A stretch of DNA of 64,000 bases from Luoshenia tenuis (GCF_014384745.1 NZ_JACRSO010000002.1:310001-374000), one strand, 5' to 3'. Shown: positions 9,449 to 18,482, numbered from the stretch's first letter. Numbers and translations: made by a program. The notes: generated by a model from the letters alone, not told the origin.

Positions 9449-10620
9449 TGGCTCAGCCTCCCTGCCGGGATGTTGGCCTGTCCATTTTCATCCGGATACA
9501 GCACCAGATGTTCGCCCGGCGCCAGACCGCTTATGACCTCGATATAAAAATCATCCTGCAGCCCGGTCTCGATTTTGACCCAGTGCCGGCTCCCATCCGC
9601 CTGTACCACGCAAACAAAGCTTTCGCCTTCTCGCTCATAAAGACATTCCAGCGGCACTTTGACCACGTTTTCCCGCCGGTCCAACACCACGGTGGCCTTG
9701 ACTGCGGTGCCCTCCAGATAGCCCTTGCTGCGCATTTCATCCAGGTCGAACTCCACTACCATCTGTGCCGTAGCCCCGCTTTGGGCCGAAACAGCCGACT
9801 GCACGCGGGCTACGGTGGTCGTCAGCGTTTCTCCGCTTTCCGCTATATATATTGAAGCTTCCTGTCCAAGGCGCAGACGGCTGACATTATTTTGTAGAGC
9901 CGTTACCCGCGCGACCCGGGCGTCCGAAGTCACGGTCACAACCGTTTGGCCGGGGATCACATAACTGCCGGGCAGGGACTGGATATGGGATACCGTGCCG
10001 GTAATGGTACTTTTAAGCGCATACTGCTCCTGCTGCTTGAGCATGGTACGGCGTTTGAGTTCCAGCAGTTGCAGCTGCTGGATGGACTGGGCCGCGCTGG
10101 ACTGCGTAGCAGACGAAAAGCTTTCGTCTATCCCCTGCCAAACGGATTGGGCCTCCTCATCCCCTACCGCCTGCGTCAAATCGGACAAGGCGTCATTCAT
10201 GCGCGCCAAGTCTTTGGCGTTCATCCCGTCGAATACCGAAAGAGCGTTTTGCTCCAATATTTCCCAATCCTTTGCCGAAAGCTGCATCTTGAGCTTTTGC
10301 GCCTCCTGCTCCGCCTCCACCATGCTGATCTGATCCTTGATCAGCGTATCGTCCAGGCGCATCAGCATATCGCCCGGCTTGACCTTGGCCCCCTCCTGAA
10401 CATCGATCTGCGATACGCAGCCACTTACCGGGAAGCTGGCGGCATAGACCTGCTGGGCCTCTATGGTTCCGCTCAAAAGCAAGGTAGCCTCAATATCCCC
10501 CATCGAAGAAAGGGCTGTATGCTGCAAATGCGCATCCGCAGCCGGTTTTGAAAAGATCAATGCACAAATGATCCCCGTCGTTAAGACCAGGGCGGCCGAT
10601 GCAGCCTTTCTTTTGACCAT
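9445..10620 (-). CDS. HlyD/MacA-like membrane fusion (adaptor) protein
   Basis: A 391-residue adaptor. It has one N-terminal membrane anchor (AALVLTTGIICALIF, residues 9-23), a biotinyl-lipoyl-like half motif (GCVSQIDVQEGAKVKPGDML), a long helical hairpin around residues 110-215, a second lipoyl half (STITGTVSHIQSLPGSYVI), then beta-barrel and membrane-proximal domains ending in LVLYPDENGQANIPAGRLSQ. It links the ABC permease to extracytoplasmic substrate. The ATG at 10620 has GGAGG six bases upstream; the longer open frame is not needed. It is the first gene of the three-gene efflux operon. In a Gram-positive such adaptors work without an outer-membrane channel. Confidence 0.88.
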   Translation of the reverse strand: MVKRKAASAALVLTTGIICALIFSKPAADAHLQHTALSSMGDIEATLLLSGTIEAQQVYAASFPVSGCVSQIDVQEGAKVKPGDMLMRLDDTLIKDQISMVEAEQEAQKLKMQLSAKDWEILEQNALSVFDGMNAKDLARMNDALSDLTQAVGDEEAQSVWQGIDESFSSATQSSAAQSIQQLQLLELKRRTMLKQQEQYALKSTITGTVSHIQSLPGSYVIPGQTVVTVTSDARVARVTALQNNVSRLRLGQEASIYIAESGETLTTTVARVQSAVSAQSGATAQMVVEFDLDEMRSKGYLEGTAVKATVVLDRRENVVKVPLECLYEREGESFVCVVQADGSRHWVKIETGLQDDFYIEVISGLAPGEHLVLYPDENGQANIPAGRLSQ

Positions 10621-10744
10621 AGCGAACCTCCATACTTGACATAAACCTATTTTGGCGCGCTGGCCAAACGATATACCCTGAAAGATTTCCCTATCGCGCG
10701 CACGGCTGCTCGGGACCAAAGATTTTGCCGCGCATGGTGAAATT

Positions 10745-10763
10745 TTATGCATAGAATGCATAA
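10745..10763. promoter_or_regulatory. 19-bp perfect palindrome upstream of the efflux operon
   Basis: TTATGCAT and ATGCATAA flank AGA, 125 bases upstream of the adaptor start and 68 bases upstream of the argC -35. It has the size of a dimeric repressor operator. Which side it serves is not clear. Confidence 0.4.
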
Positions 10764-10830
10764 CCGTCCTGATTTTAAGATACAGCTCCCTGATTTGCAC
10801 GAGAAAATTGCCAAATAAAGCCTAAAACGC

Positions 10831-10859
10831 TTGCATTTTTATTCCCGCAAATGTATAAT
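10831..10859 (+). promoter_or_regulatory. argC operon promoter
   Basis: TTGCAT and TATAAT are separated by exactly 17 bases, ending 36 bases before the argC ATG. Both core elements overlap the ARG-box-like repeats described separately. Confidence 0.75.
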
Positions 10860-10865
10860 TATCAC
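10832..10865 (+). promoter_or_regulatory. Probable double ARG box (ArgR operator)
   Basis: TGCAT-TTTT-ATTCC (10832-10845) matches the ARG-box core TGNAT-WWWW-ATNCA at 13 of 14 positions. A weaker copy, TGTAT-AATT-ATCAC, lies at 10852-10865. Their centres are 20 bp apart, close to the spacing used by the ArgR hexamer, and they cover the -35 and -10. This predicts arginine-dependent repression. Confidence 0.6.
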
Positions 10866-10895
10866 CATCAACAAAATTGAGGAGGCAGGGAGATT

Positions 10896-11936
10896 ATGAT
10901 ACGGGTTGGCATTATCGGCGCTACGGGCTATGCGGGCATCGAGCTCGTTCGGCTTTTGACCCAGCACCCCCAAGTAGAGCTTGCGCATTTGGTTTCCCAC
11001 AGCTACGTCGGTCAGGATGTGGCGGGGATCTATAAAAATTTCAAAGGCATCCTTGCAAAGGATTTAGAGGATATGGATCTGGACGTTCTGGCCGGGGAAT
11101 GCGACGTGGTATTCACCTCCCTTCCCCACGCCACCTCCAGCGAGGTGATCCCCAAGCTGGTGGCCGCGGGGGTGAAGGTGATCGACCTGAGCGCAGATTA
11201 CCGGTATAATTCCGCCGCGGTTTATGAGGCCTGGTATGGCGTGCCCCATCCCGATCCGGCGCTGCTGGCCCAATCGGTCTACGGCCTGCCGGAGCTGCAC
11301 AGGGACGAAATTAAGGGCGCGCAGCTGGTGGGCAACCCCGGCTGTTATACCACCTGCTCGATCCTTGGGCTATACCCGCTGTTGCAGGCGGGCCTGGTCT
11401 CCCCGGAGAATATTATTGTAGACGCCAAAAGCGGCGTGACCGGCGCGGGCCGCAACCCCAGCGCCAACACCCACTTTTGCGAGGTGGATGAGAGCATGAA
11501 GGCCTATAACGTGGCCCGGCACCGCCACACCTCTGAGATCGAACAGGAGCTCTCCCTGGCCGCCGGGCAGGAGGTGCTGATCTCCTTTACCCCTCACCTG
11601 ATCCCCATGAAGCGGGGGATCCTCTCGACGATGTACGCCAACCTGACCGGAGCTTACAGCCATGCGGACCTGATGGCCGCCTACGAAAAGGCTTATGGCG
11701 ATGAGTCTTTTATCGTACTGCACGAGGAAGGCAGCCTGCCGGAGGTCAAGTTCGTTAACGGCTCCAACTACTGCCACATCGGCTTTGTGGTGGACCAACG
11801 CTTAAAGCGCGTGGTGGTGGTCAGCGCGATCGACAATCTGGTAAAAGGCGCGGCCGGCCAGGCCGTGCAGAATATGAACCTGCTATTCGGCCTGCCGGAG
11901 AACACGGCGCTCTCCGCCCCGGGCTGGTATCTCTAA
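10896..11936 (+). CDS. argC: N-acetyl-gamma-glutamyl-phosphate reductase
   Basis: The third step of arginine synthesis: NADPH-dependent reduction of N-acetylglutamyl phosphate to the semialdehyde. The Rossmann motif [17 protein letters not shown] is at residues 5-21, the catalytic cysteine is Cys150 in GNPGCYTT, and the later [11 protein letters not shown] block and [13 protein letters not shown] are family hallmarks. At 346 residues it is full length (type 1 ArgC). GGAGG lies upstream of the ATG. It is the first gene of argCBDF; the argB start is 14 bases after its stop. Confidence 0.97.
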   Translation: MIRVGIIGATGYAGIELVRLLTQHPQVELAHLVSHSYVGQDVAGIYKNFKGILAKDLEDMDLDVLAGECDVVFTSLPHATSSEVIPKLVAAGVKVIDLSADYRYNSAAVYEAWYGVPHPDPALLAQSVYGLPELHRDEIKGAQLVGNPGCYTTCSILGLYPLLQAGLVSPENIIVDAKSGVTGAGRNPSANTHFCEVDESMKAYNVARHRHTSEIEQELSLAAGQEVLISFTPHLIPMKRGILSTMYANLTGAYSHADLMAAYEKAYGDESFIVLHEEGSLPEVKFVNGSNYCHIGFVVDQRLKRVVVVSAIDNLVKGAAGQAVQNMNLLFGLPENTALSAPGWYL

Positions 11937-11950
11937 GGGAGGCAAGCAAC

Positions 11951-12826
11951 ATGGAAAACTACGATAATCTGATCCACAAGGCCAATATCCTGACCGAGGC
12001 ACTGCCCTATATCCAGCGCCTGGCCGGGAAGACCGTGGTCATCAAATACGGCGGCAACGCCATGACGGATGAAAAGCTGATCACCACCATTTTGCAGGAT
12101 ATCGCCCTGCTCAAATGCGTAGGCGTCAACCCCGTGGTGGTACACGGCGGCGGCCCCGAGATCAACAGACTGCTGGGCAAGCTGGAGATCGAGAGCAAAT
12201 TCCACAACGGGCTGCGCATCACCGACGGGGCCACCATGGAGGTGGTGCAGATGGTGCTCACCGGCAAGATCAATAAAGACATCACCGCCCAGCTCAACTG
12301 CCTGGGCGTCAAGGCCATCGGCCTTTGCGGCAAGGACGCCAACCTGATCGAGGTGGTAAAAAAGCCGGCCTCAGACGGCGTAGACTTAGGCTATGTGGGG
12401 CAGATCACCGGCATCAATCAAAAACTGCTGCACATGCTGACCCAGGATGAGTTTATCCCCGTGATCGCGCCGGTGGGCGTAGGGCCGGACGGGGAGAGCT
12501 ACAACATCAACGCCGATACGGCCGCCGCGGAGATCGCCGCGGCGCTGCAGGCGGAAAAGCTGATCTTCCTGACGGACATCGACGGCATCCGTCTGGACCC
12601 GCAGGATCCCGAATCCCTGATCTCCGTGATCACGGTCGAGCGCATCAACGAACTGATCGCCGACGGCACCATCTCCGGCGGGATGATCCCCAAGGTGCAG
12701 GGCTGCATCCGCTCCATCGAGCTGGGCGTAAACCGCACCCATATTCTCAACGGCACGATCCCCCACCCGGTGCTGCTGGAGATCTTTACGGACAAAGGTA
12801 TCGGCACCATGGTGGTGCGCGCCTAA
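11951..12826 (+). CDS. argB: Acetylglutamate kinase
   Basis: It phosphorylates N-acetylglutamate with ATP. The family landmarks are [11 protein letters not shown] (phosphate loop, residues about 29-39), [10 protein letters not shown] (substrate loop), the [14 protein letters not shown] helix, [20 protein letters not shown] and the C-terminal [19 protein letters not shown]. An extra N-terminal helix ([15 protein letters not shown]) is of the kind found in arginine-inhibited hexameric kinases, so feedback inhibition by arginine is likely but inferred. It is 291 residues, with AAGGGAGG before the ATG. Confidence 0.97.
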   Translation: MENYDNLIHKANILTEALPYIQRLAGKTVVIKYGGNAMTDEKLITTILQDIALLKCVGVNPVVVHGGGPEINRLLGKLEIESKFHNGLRITDGATMEVVQMVLTGKINKDITAQLNCLGVKAIGLCGKDANLIEVVKKPASDGVDLGYVGQITGINQKLLHMLTQDEFIPVIAPVGVGPDGESYNINADTAAAEIAAALQAEKLIFLTDIDGIRLDPQDPESLISVITVERINELIADGTISGGMIPKVQGCIRSIELGVNRTHILNGTIPHPVLLEIFTDKGIGTMVVRA

Positions 12827-12846
12827 TTTAAAGGGAGGTTAAAACC

Positions 12847-14040
12847 ATGACGGTAGAGCAGATCAAAGCCCTGGATGAACAGTATTATATGCACACCTTC
12901 GGCGCGCGCTTCCCGGTCTCTTTTACCCACGGGGAGGGCTGCACGCTGTACGATACCAACGGCAAGGCCTACACCGACTTTTTAGCCGGAATCGCCACCA
13001 ATGCCTTTGGCTACGCCAACCCGGCCATCGTTAAGACCATAAGCGAGCAGGCGGCCAAGCTGACCCACTGCTCCAGCCTATTCTATATCGAGCCCCAGGC
13101 CAAGCTGGCCCAGCTGCTGGTGGAAAACAGCTGTGCCGACCGGGCGTTCTTCGCCAATTCCGGTGCGGAGGCCAACGAGGGCGCCATCAAGCTGGCGCGG
13201 CGCTTCTTCTCCTCCAAGGGGATCGACCGCTATGAGATCATCACCATGCAAAACTCCTTCCACGGGCGCACGCTGGCCACGCTGGCGGCTACCGGGCAGG
13301 AGAAATATCAAAAGCCCTTCCGCCCCATGCCGGCGGGCTTTGTACACGCGGAATATAACGATTTGGCGGATGTAAAGGCCAAGATCACCGATAAGACCGC
13401 TGCCATAATGTGCGAGACCGTGCAGGGCGAGGGCGGCGTCATGCCCGCGACCCCAGAATTTTTACAGGGCCTGCGCCAGATATGCGATGCAAACGGCATC
13501 CTGCTGATCTTTGACGAGGTGCAGACCGGCCTTGGACGCACCGGCACCCTGTTTGGCTACCAGGTCAGCGGCGTGGAGCCGGATATCTTTACCCTGGCCA
13601 AAGCTCTGGGCGGCGGGCTGCCCATGGGCGCGGTGCTGGCCAAAGAGCCTGCGGCCTCCGCCTTCCAGCCTGGCGACCACGGCACGACCATGGGTGGCAA
13701 CCCGCTGTGCTGCGCCACGGCTATCACCGTCGTCCAGATGCTGCTGGACGGCCAGGTGGAAAAGGGCGCGCAGGCGGGCGCGTATTTCAATCAAAAGCTG
13801 GAAGAGCTGAAAGGCCTGTTCAGCTTCATTAAAGATGTGCGCGGGCAGGGCCTGATGCTGGGCATGGAGCTGGATGCTGCCGTGCCCGGCAAAGAAATCG
13901 TCGCCAAGGCGCTGGAAAAGGGCTTTATCATCAACTGCGCCGGGCACAACACGCTGCGCTTTGTACCGCCGCTGATCATTACGCAAGCGGATATCGACGC
14001 GCTGTGCGACGTACTGTCGGCCATCTTTAAAGACATCTAA
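12847..14040 (+). CDS. argD: Acetylornithine aminotransferase
   Basis: A class III PLP-dependent transaminase, 397 residues, making N-acetylornithine from the semialdehyde and glutamate. Landmarks are FLAGIATNAFGYANP, the PLP phosphate site NSGAEANEGAIKLAR, the FHGRTLATLAATGQ block, LLIFDEVQTGLGRTG with the cofactor aspartate, and the Schiff-base lysine in TLAKALGGGLPMGA near residue 247. GGGAGG precedes the ATG, and it lies 20 bases after argB. The same enzyme family also handles succinyldiaminopimelate, but the operon context supports arginine synthesis. Confidence 0.95.
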   Translation: MTVEQIKALDEQYYMHTFGARFPVSFTHGEGCTLYDTNGKAYTDFLAGIATNAFGYANPAIVKTISEQAAKLTHCSSLFYIEPQAKLAQLLVENSCADRAFFANSGAEANEGAIKLARRFFSSKGIDRYEIITMQNSFHGRTLATLAATGQEKYQKPFRPMPAGFVHAEYNDLADVKAKITDKTAAIMCETVQGEGGVMPATPEFLQGLRQICDANGILLIFDEVQTGLGRTGTLFGYQVSGVEPDIFTLAKALGGGLPMGAVLAKEPAASAFQPGDHGTTMGGNPLCCATAITVVQMLLDGQVEKGAQAGAYFNQKLEELKGLFSFIKDVRGQGLMLGMELDAAVPGKEIVAKALEKGFIINCAGHNTLRFVPPLIITQADIDALCDVLSAIFKDI

Positions 14041-14056
14041 GTAAAGGAGCAACACC

Positions 14057-15016
14057 ATGGATTTATTGAAATATCAGGCCCAATCGGTCTTTTCCCAGCA
14101 GCACCTGCTCTGTCTGCAGGACTATACGCCCGACGAGATCCTGCAGCTTTTAAGCCTGGCGGCCAAGCTCAAGCAGGAGCAGAAGTTAGGCATCCCCCAC
14201 CCCATCTTACAGGGACAGACCCTGGCCATGATCTTTAGCAAGCCCTCGGCCCGTACCCGCGTTTCTTTTGAGGTGGGCTTCCATCAGCTGGGCGGCCACG
14301 CGCTCTACATCAGCGCAAATGAGATCGGCCTGGGCCAGCGCGAGAGCGTGGAGGACGTGGCGCGCGTCTTTTCCCGCTTTGTGGACGGCATCATGATCCG
14401 TACCTTTAAGCAAAGCGACGTGGAGGGGTTGGCCAAGGCGGGCTCCATCCCCGTCATCAACGGCCTGACGGACGACTTCCACCCCTGCCAGGTGCTGGCG
14501 GATATGCTGACCGTTTATGAACACAAGGGACAGATCGCCGGGCTGAAGATGGCCTTTGTGGGCGACGGCAACAACATGGCCCACAGCCTGATGATTATAT
14601 CCAGCAAGCTGGGTATGGATATCACCATCGTCTGCCCCGAAGGCTATGACCCGCAGGAAAAGGTCGTAGCCTGGGCCAAGGCAAATGCCGCCCAGTCCGG
14701 CAGCAAGGTGGAGATCGAGCACGACCCCATGAAGGGTGTCGCCGGGGCCGATATCGTCTATACCGACGTCTGGTCCAGCATGGGCCAGGAGGCGGAGACC
14801 GAAAAGCGCCGCGTGATCTTTGCGCCCTATCAGGTGAACGCCGCCCTCATGGCCGGCGCCAAGGCGGACGCCATCTTCATGCACTGCCTGCCCGCCCACC
14901 GGGATGAAGAGGTGACCGACGAAGTGATCGAAAGCAAACAGTCTGTGGTATTTGACGAGGCGGAAAACCGCCTGCACGCGCAAAAGGCCGTTATGGCTAA
15001 GTTGATGAATCGTTAG
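14057..15016 (+). CDS. argF: Ornithine carbamoyltransferase
   Basis: It makes citrulline from ornithine and carbamoyl phosphate. The carbamoyl-phosphate loop is SKPSARTRVSFEVG (residues about 68-81), HPCQVLADMLT is the second phosphate site, and the ornithine-binding cysteine lies in MHCLPAHR near residue 276. At 319 residues it is full length. AAGGAG lies upstream of the ATG. It is the last recognised arginine gene of the operon; argG and argH are not in this window. The DVWSSMGQE string supports the ornithine rather than aspartate transferase branch. Confidence 0.96.
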   Translation: MDLLKYQAQSVFSQQHLLCLQDYTPDEILQLLSLAAKLKQEQKLGIPHPILQGQTLAMIFSKPSARTRVSFEVGFHQLGGHALYISANEIGLGQRESVEDVARVFSRFVDGIMIRTFKQSDVEGLAKAGSIPVINGLTDDFHPCQVLADMLTVYEHKGQIAGLKMAFVGDGNNMAHSLMIISSKLGMDITIVCPEGYDPQEKVVAWAKANAAQSGSKVEIEHDPMKGVAGADIVYTDVWSSMGQEAETEKRRVIFAPYQVNAALMAGAKADAIFMHCLPAHRDEEVTDEVIESKQSVVFDEAENRLHAQKAVMAKLMNR

Positions 15017-15027
15017 GGGCGAGAAAA

Positions 15028-15558
15028 ATGTCAAGGCTGCACCATCATTATGATGATCTGATCGAGATCCGCTACGCCACGCCGGAGGACGCCGAGGATA
15101 TCCACGAGATCACCCACGACGCCTTTGAGATCTATGCCCAAAGCCTGGGCCAGCCGGATAAGGTAGCCGCATTGAAGGAGACGCCCGAGGACGTCGTGCG
15201 CGACATCGGGAAAAAGCATGTGATCATCGGCACGTTCGTATCCAAGCCGGCCGGTTCTATCCGCTTTGATATCCTGCCGGGCAATATCGCCTACATCAGC
15301 CGTTTTGGGGTGCGCCCCGAGTTTCAGAAATACGGCATGGGTAAGGCGCTGATCCAGTTCGTACACGCCCGCTGCCGGGAGTTGGGGCTCAATGCCATCG
15401 TGCTGCATACCGGCGCAAAGGTGTTCCAGCTGGTGCGCTTCTACTACGGCATGGGTTATTACGTCCACTCCACCACTACCGACCGGGGTTATATCCGCGC
15501 GTTTCTGGTACACGAGCTGCAGCCCGAATACGATTTGAGCGCAGCGATAGAGAAATAA
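15028..15558 (+). CDS. GNAT-family N-acetyltransferase in the arg operon
   Basis: A 176-residue GNAT enzyme starting 11 bases after argF, before the operon terminator. The acetyl-CoA fold is visible: ISRFGVRPEFQKYGMGKAL (strand 4 plus the Q/RxxGxG/A loop, near residues 91-109) followed by RELGLNAIVLHTGAKV and FYYGMGYYVHSTTTDRGYI. The N-terminus reads RYATPEDAEDIHEITHDAF. The cluster contains neither argJ nor a classical argA, yet it needs acetylglutamate, so this could be a short N-acetylglutamate synthase. That is inference from position. A protein or small-molecule acetyltransferase unrelated to arginine is equally allowed by the sequence. Confidence 0.85.
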   Translation: MSRLHHHYDDLIEIRYATPEDAEDIHEITHDAFEIYAQSLGQPDKVAALKETPEDVVRDIGKKHVIIGTFVSKPAGSIRFDILPGNIAYISRFGVRPEFQKYGMGKALIQFVHARCRELGLNAIVLHTGAKVFQLVRFYYGMGYYVHSTTTDRGYIRAFLVHELQPEYDLSAAIEK

Positions 15559-15564
15559 ACAGCA

Positions 15565-15594
15565 AAAACAGCCGGTATTTACCGGCTGTTTTTT
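15565..15594 (+). terminator. Terminator of the arg operon
   Basis: AAAACAGCCGGT pairs with ACCGGCTGTTTT across an ATTT loop and runs into six Ts, just after the GNAT stop. It also lies convergent to the PAS-like gene. Confidence 0.88.
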
Positions 15595-15605
15595 CATACC
15601 CTAAA

Positions 15606-15935
15606 TTACTCTACCGGCAATTCTGCCGAAGCCACTGAAAAATGAATATAGACCTCCGGATAGCCCTCCAGCGGCAGCCAGAATTTGATCCGCCCGGCGG
15701 GCGTATTTTGCACCTGCGCCTTTTGCGTGCGCAGGGCAAGGCCTGCCTTGCAGCCGGCGTGCCGCTGCGGGTTGCCATCTTCGTTGCAGCGCTCCCCCAC
15801 CTTAAGGCCCAGTCTCGCAGCCGTATCGTTGATGGCCAGCACCTCGTGGCTGCGGTGGATCATCCGCACGCAGGTGGGGAATCCATCCCATATCCGGTGA
15901 AAGGCTGCAAGCGTCTTCTCGTCGATCTGCACCAT
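15606..15935 (-). CDS. Small PAS-like protein
   Basis: A 109-residue soluble protein. The segment AAFHRIWDGFPTCVRMIHRS followed by EVLAINDTAARLGLKVGERC resembles the first half of a PAS fold, with the N of INDTA at the usual PAS position. A conserved-looking Cys pair follows (GERCNE and HAGCKAGLAL), then beta strands. The ATG at 15935 has AGGGG upstream at about nine bases. It is the last gene after the glycosyltransferase and starts 17 bases downstream of it. A stand-alone sensor or cofactor-binding role is possible, but no output domain is present and the function is not known to me. Confidence 0.65.
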   Translation of the reverse strand: MVQIDEKTLAAFHRIWDGFPTCVRMIHRSHEVLAINDTAARLGLKVGERCNEDGNPQRHAGCKAGLALRTQKAQVQNTPAGRIKFWLPLEGYPEVYIHFSVASAELPVE

Positions 15936-15952
15936 CTTTTTTATCCCCTTTC

Positions 15953-17317
15953 TCAGTACACGGCCCAATGGGCCAGATAAGCGTAAAAGTACAATCCATT
16001 GGCAACCAGGCACAGCCCAGTCGCCAGGCGGTTTGCCCACCGCTTTTGCCCCAGCGCCGCCAGCGCAAAGCTCAGCGGGAACGCCGCCATCAGGTAGCGC
16101 GGCCCGCTCAGCAGCCAGGTGGCCCCGATGGTCGCTATAAAATAGGCGATAAAATAAGCGGTGTAGGAAGGGCGCACCCGTTTAACCGCCGCGGCCATCA
16201 CCCCCAGGGCGGCAAAGTGATAAAACAGGTTGGGCAGCCACAACCCCATAAAGCCCTGCACATCCCCGCTTTGCAGGTAGCTTACGGCATAATCCGCCTG
16301 ATAGGCGGCCGTGTTAAAAAAGCAACCCAGCCGCTGGCCCCAATGCTCGCTTTGATAATAGAGAAAGCGCAGCGGATCGCCCGAAACGGCGTAATTGACC
16401 CCGCAATAGGCGGCAAAGCCTAGCGGGATCAAAAGCAGCGCCGCCAATCTACCCAGCGTCTTTGGCAGCGGCGGGCGCTGGCGCAGGGTATTGGCAATTC
16501 CCTCAAACAATACCGGAACCAGCACGATCAACCCGGGCAGCCGCGTAAACGAGGCCAGCGCGCCCAGCAGCCCTGCTAACACCAAACGCTGGCGCCGGGC
16601 CAGGTAGAGGCAACCAAGGGTCAGTAGCAAAAAGAGGCTGTCACTCATCGGCGCCCAGAGGAAGAAGGCGCCTGGCAGGATCAGTTGGAATTTGACAACT
16701 CGTAAAGCCGCCCCCGCCGGAAGATCGACCCGGGCCAGCTTATAAAGCACGCAGGCCGCCCCGGCGGCGGACAGGGCCGAAACGACGAATGCCGCGGCCA
16801 GATAATCCTGCACCAGCCAGGAAAAGGCCCTGACCAGCATGGGATAACCCGGGAAAAACACCAACTGCACCAGCTGATCCCAGGGCCCTTCGGATAAATA
16901 GCCGCCCCGCTTGGCAATGTCCTGGTACTGGTTGACATCCCCTGCGACCCAGGCGTCAAAGCCCAAGGCCGCGCCGTTGGAACGCCCCGCCGCCATTTGC
17001 AGCAGATACCCAGCCAGATAATAAAGCGCGCCCGCCAGAAGGAATACGGCAAACAGCTTAAAGCAGGTTCCCCTGTCAGGCTGCGCCAACTGTTCGCCTT
17101 CCGGCTCTCCCCTCCAGGCCTTCATCCATTGCGGGATAAAGCGGACGCCCAGCAGGGCAAATAGACCAGCGCTGAGCAGCGCGGCGGCCTGCGCATAAGG
17201 GGAGCGCGGCGGATTTTGCCACCACCACAGCGCAAAAAGCCCAGCCAATATCGCCAGGCAAACGCCCGTCAGCAGGTTTTGCCCCGCCCTGCTTTGCCCT
17301 TTTTTGATACGCTCCAT
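15953..17317 (-). CDS. GT-C type membrane glycosyltransferase (PIG-V-like)
   Basis: A 454-residue polytopic protein with 10-11 predicted helices. The loop FDAWVAGDVNQYQDIAKRGG carries the aspartate pattern (D then Y-x-x-I-A-x-x-G) seen in the first lumenal loop of PIG-V-like mannosyltransferases, followed by FFPGYPMLVRAF. PIG-V-like enzymes use polyprenyl-phosphate-linked sugars on the outer face of the membrane. The C-terminal half is hydrophobic with YLMAAFPLSFALAALG. The start lies nine bases after the radical SAM stop, so the two are co-transcribed. The acceptor is unknown. Confidence 0.78.
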   Translation of the reverse strand: MERIKKGQSRAGQNLLTGVCLAILAGLFALWWWQNPPRSPYAQAAALLSAGLFALLGVRFIPQWMKAWRGEPEGEQLAQPDRGTCFKLFAVFLLAGALYYLAGYLLQMAAGRSNGAALGFDAWVAGDVNQYQDIAKRGGYLSEGPWDQLVQLVFFPGYPMLVRAFSWLVQDYLAAAFVVSALSAAGAACVLYKLARVDLPAGAALRVVKFQLILPGAFFLWAPMSDSLFLLLTLGCLYLARRQRLVLAGLLGALASFTRLPGLIVLVPVLFEGIANTLRQRPPLPKTLGRLAALLLIPLGFAAYCGVNYAVSGDPLRFLYYQSEHWGQRLGCFFNTAAYQADYAVSYLQSGDVQGFMGLWLPNLFYHFAALGVMAAAVKRVRPSYTAYFIAYFIATIGATWLLSGPRYLMAAFPLSFALAALGQKRWANRLATGLCLVANGLYFYAYLAHWAVY

Positions 17318-17326
17318 ACCGCGCTA

Positions 17327-18298
17327 TCAAACCTTGGTATAATAACCGGTGGGCTGCAGCTCGCGGCTTTCCTCCCCCAGCTGCCCGGAGAGGAAACGCC
17401 GCAGCTCGATGCACAGGTGACATGCGCTTAAGTAACCTTTTTCAGGCTGGTATCCCTTGGCCTGGGCGGCCTCCAAGAGCGCCCCCACCCCCTTTTGGTA
17501 AAGCAGGGTGCTATAAGGGTACTTCTCCTCATCCAGGGGCTTGCCCAGATCTTCCAGCGCAATGGCCAGGCCCTGGCAGCCCAGGTAATTGCCGTACAGG
17601 TCGATATGGAAGTGCCCGGTCTGATAGGGCTTATGGCAGGGGCCGGCCTTTTTTAGGATTTGAGATAGCGGCGTAAGCGCAAGCCGCGTTTTGTAAAACT
17701 GGGCTGCGCGCCCGGTAAAGCCGATCCACTGCCGGGGCATATCGTCGATAAAGCGCCGGCCAAAGTGCGCGTCGTATTCCGCCAGCGTATGGGTCTTGCA
17801 TACATCCAGCTGATTGATGTCGCCGAAATATTCGCTGATCCAGGGGAACACCCGCATGCCCGCCTTGCGGCAGGCGGCCATCACGTCGTGCACCTTCTGG
17901 AAGGGAATGTATTCGTTATGAAAGGGACTCATGGAGATCAGCAGGGTATCCACCCCCAGCGCCTGCAGCGTATGGAGCTTTTGCAGCGCGTCGGCCTCAT
18001 CCCGATACCAGGACGAGTTGCTTTCGATGTATTCGATCATAATGCCCGCATCCCGGGCCTCCTCGAGAAAAGCCTTGAGTCCTTCAAAATTCAGCATAGG
18101 CTCCCCGCCGCCCACATGGATGGAATCACAGCCCATGCCGCGCATCCGCCGCAGGATCTTGCGCGCCATCTCCCGGGTCATATAATCCTTAGCCCAGCTG
18201 GGCGAGGACGCTACCGAACAGTGCTTGCACTTGCTGGAACAATAATAATTGGTGATCACGCCGCCAGAATAGAGATGCTTGACTTGCGGGTTTTGCAT
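17327..18298 (-). CDS. Radical SAM protein with C-terminal cysteine cluster
   Basis: A 323-residue radical SAM enzyme. The [4Fe-4S]/SAM motif CSSKCKHC (CxxxCxxC) is at residues 20-27, the GGE motif is in IHVGGGEPML, and ISMSPFHNEYIPF follows at strand 4. The C-terminal part has GPCHKPYQ, NYLGCQGLAI and CHLCIELRRFL, suggesting extra cluster ligands as in SPASM-like proteins, but I cannot assign a SPASM domain with certainty. GGGAGG precedes the ATG. It is first in a unit with a GT-C glycosyltransferase and a PAS-like protein. No small precursor peptide gene is visible beside it, so a RiPP role is not supported. Confidence 0.85.
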   Translation of the reverse strand: MQNPQVKHLYSGGVITNYYCSSKCKHCSVASSPSWAKDYMTREMARKILRRMRGMGCDSIHVGGGEPMLNFEGLKAFLEEARDAGIMIEYIESNSSWYRDEADALQKLHTLQALGVDTLLISMSPFHNEYIPFQKVHDVMAACRKAGMRVFPWISEYFGDINQLDVCKTHTLAEYDAHFGRRFIDDMPRQWIGFTGRAAQFYKTRLALTPLSQILKKAGPCHKPYQTGHFHIDLYGNYLGCQGLAIALEDLGKPLDEEKYPYSTLLYQKGVGALLEAAQAKGYQPEKGYLSACHLCIELRRFLSGQLGEESRELQPTGYYTKV

Positions 18299-18482
18299 CG
18301 GATGAACCTCCCATCAGTTATATCGGGGATCAATCTACCCATTTGGTTTTATTATACCATACGCAGCCCGGGCCTTAAAAGCACCCGTTTGCGGCAACGC
18401 GCCTTTTTGATCTGCCCGTCCTCCCCCCTCTCGGTTTACCGGAGCGGCCCGCGTTTTCCCGCGCGCGAAACGCAGCGAAATC

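Noticed and set aside
10621..10895. T-box leader before the arginine operon
   Set aside because: No T-box consensus or terminator is found; the promoter is only 36 bases from the argC start.
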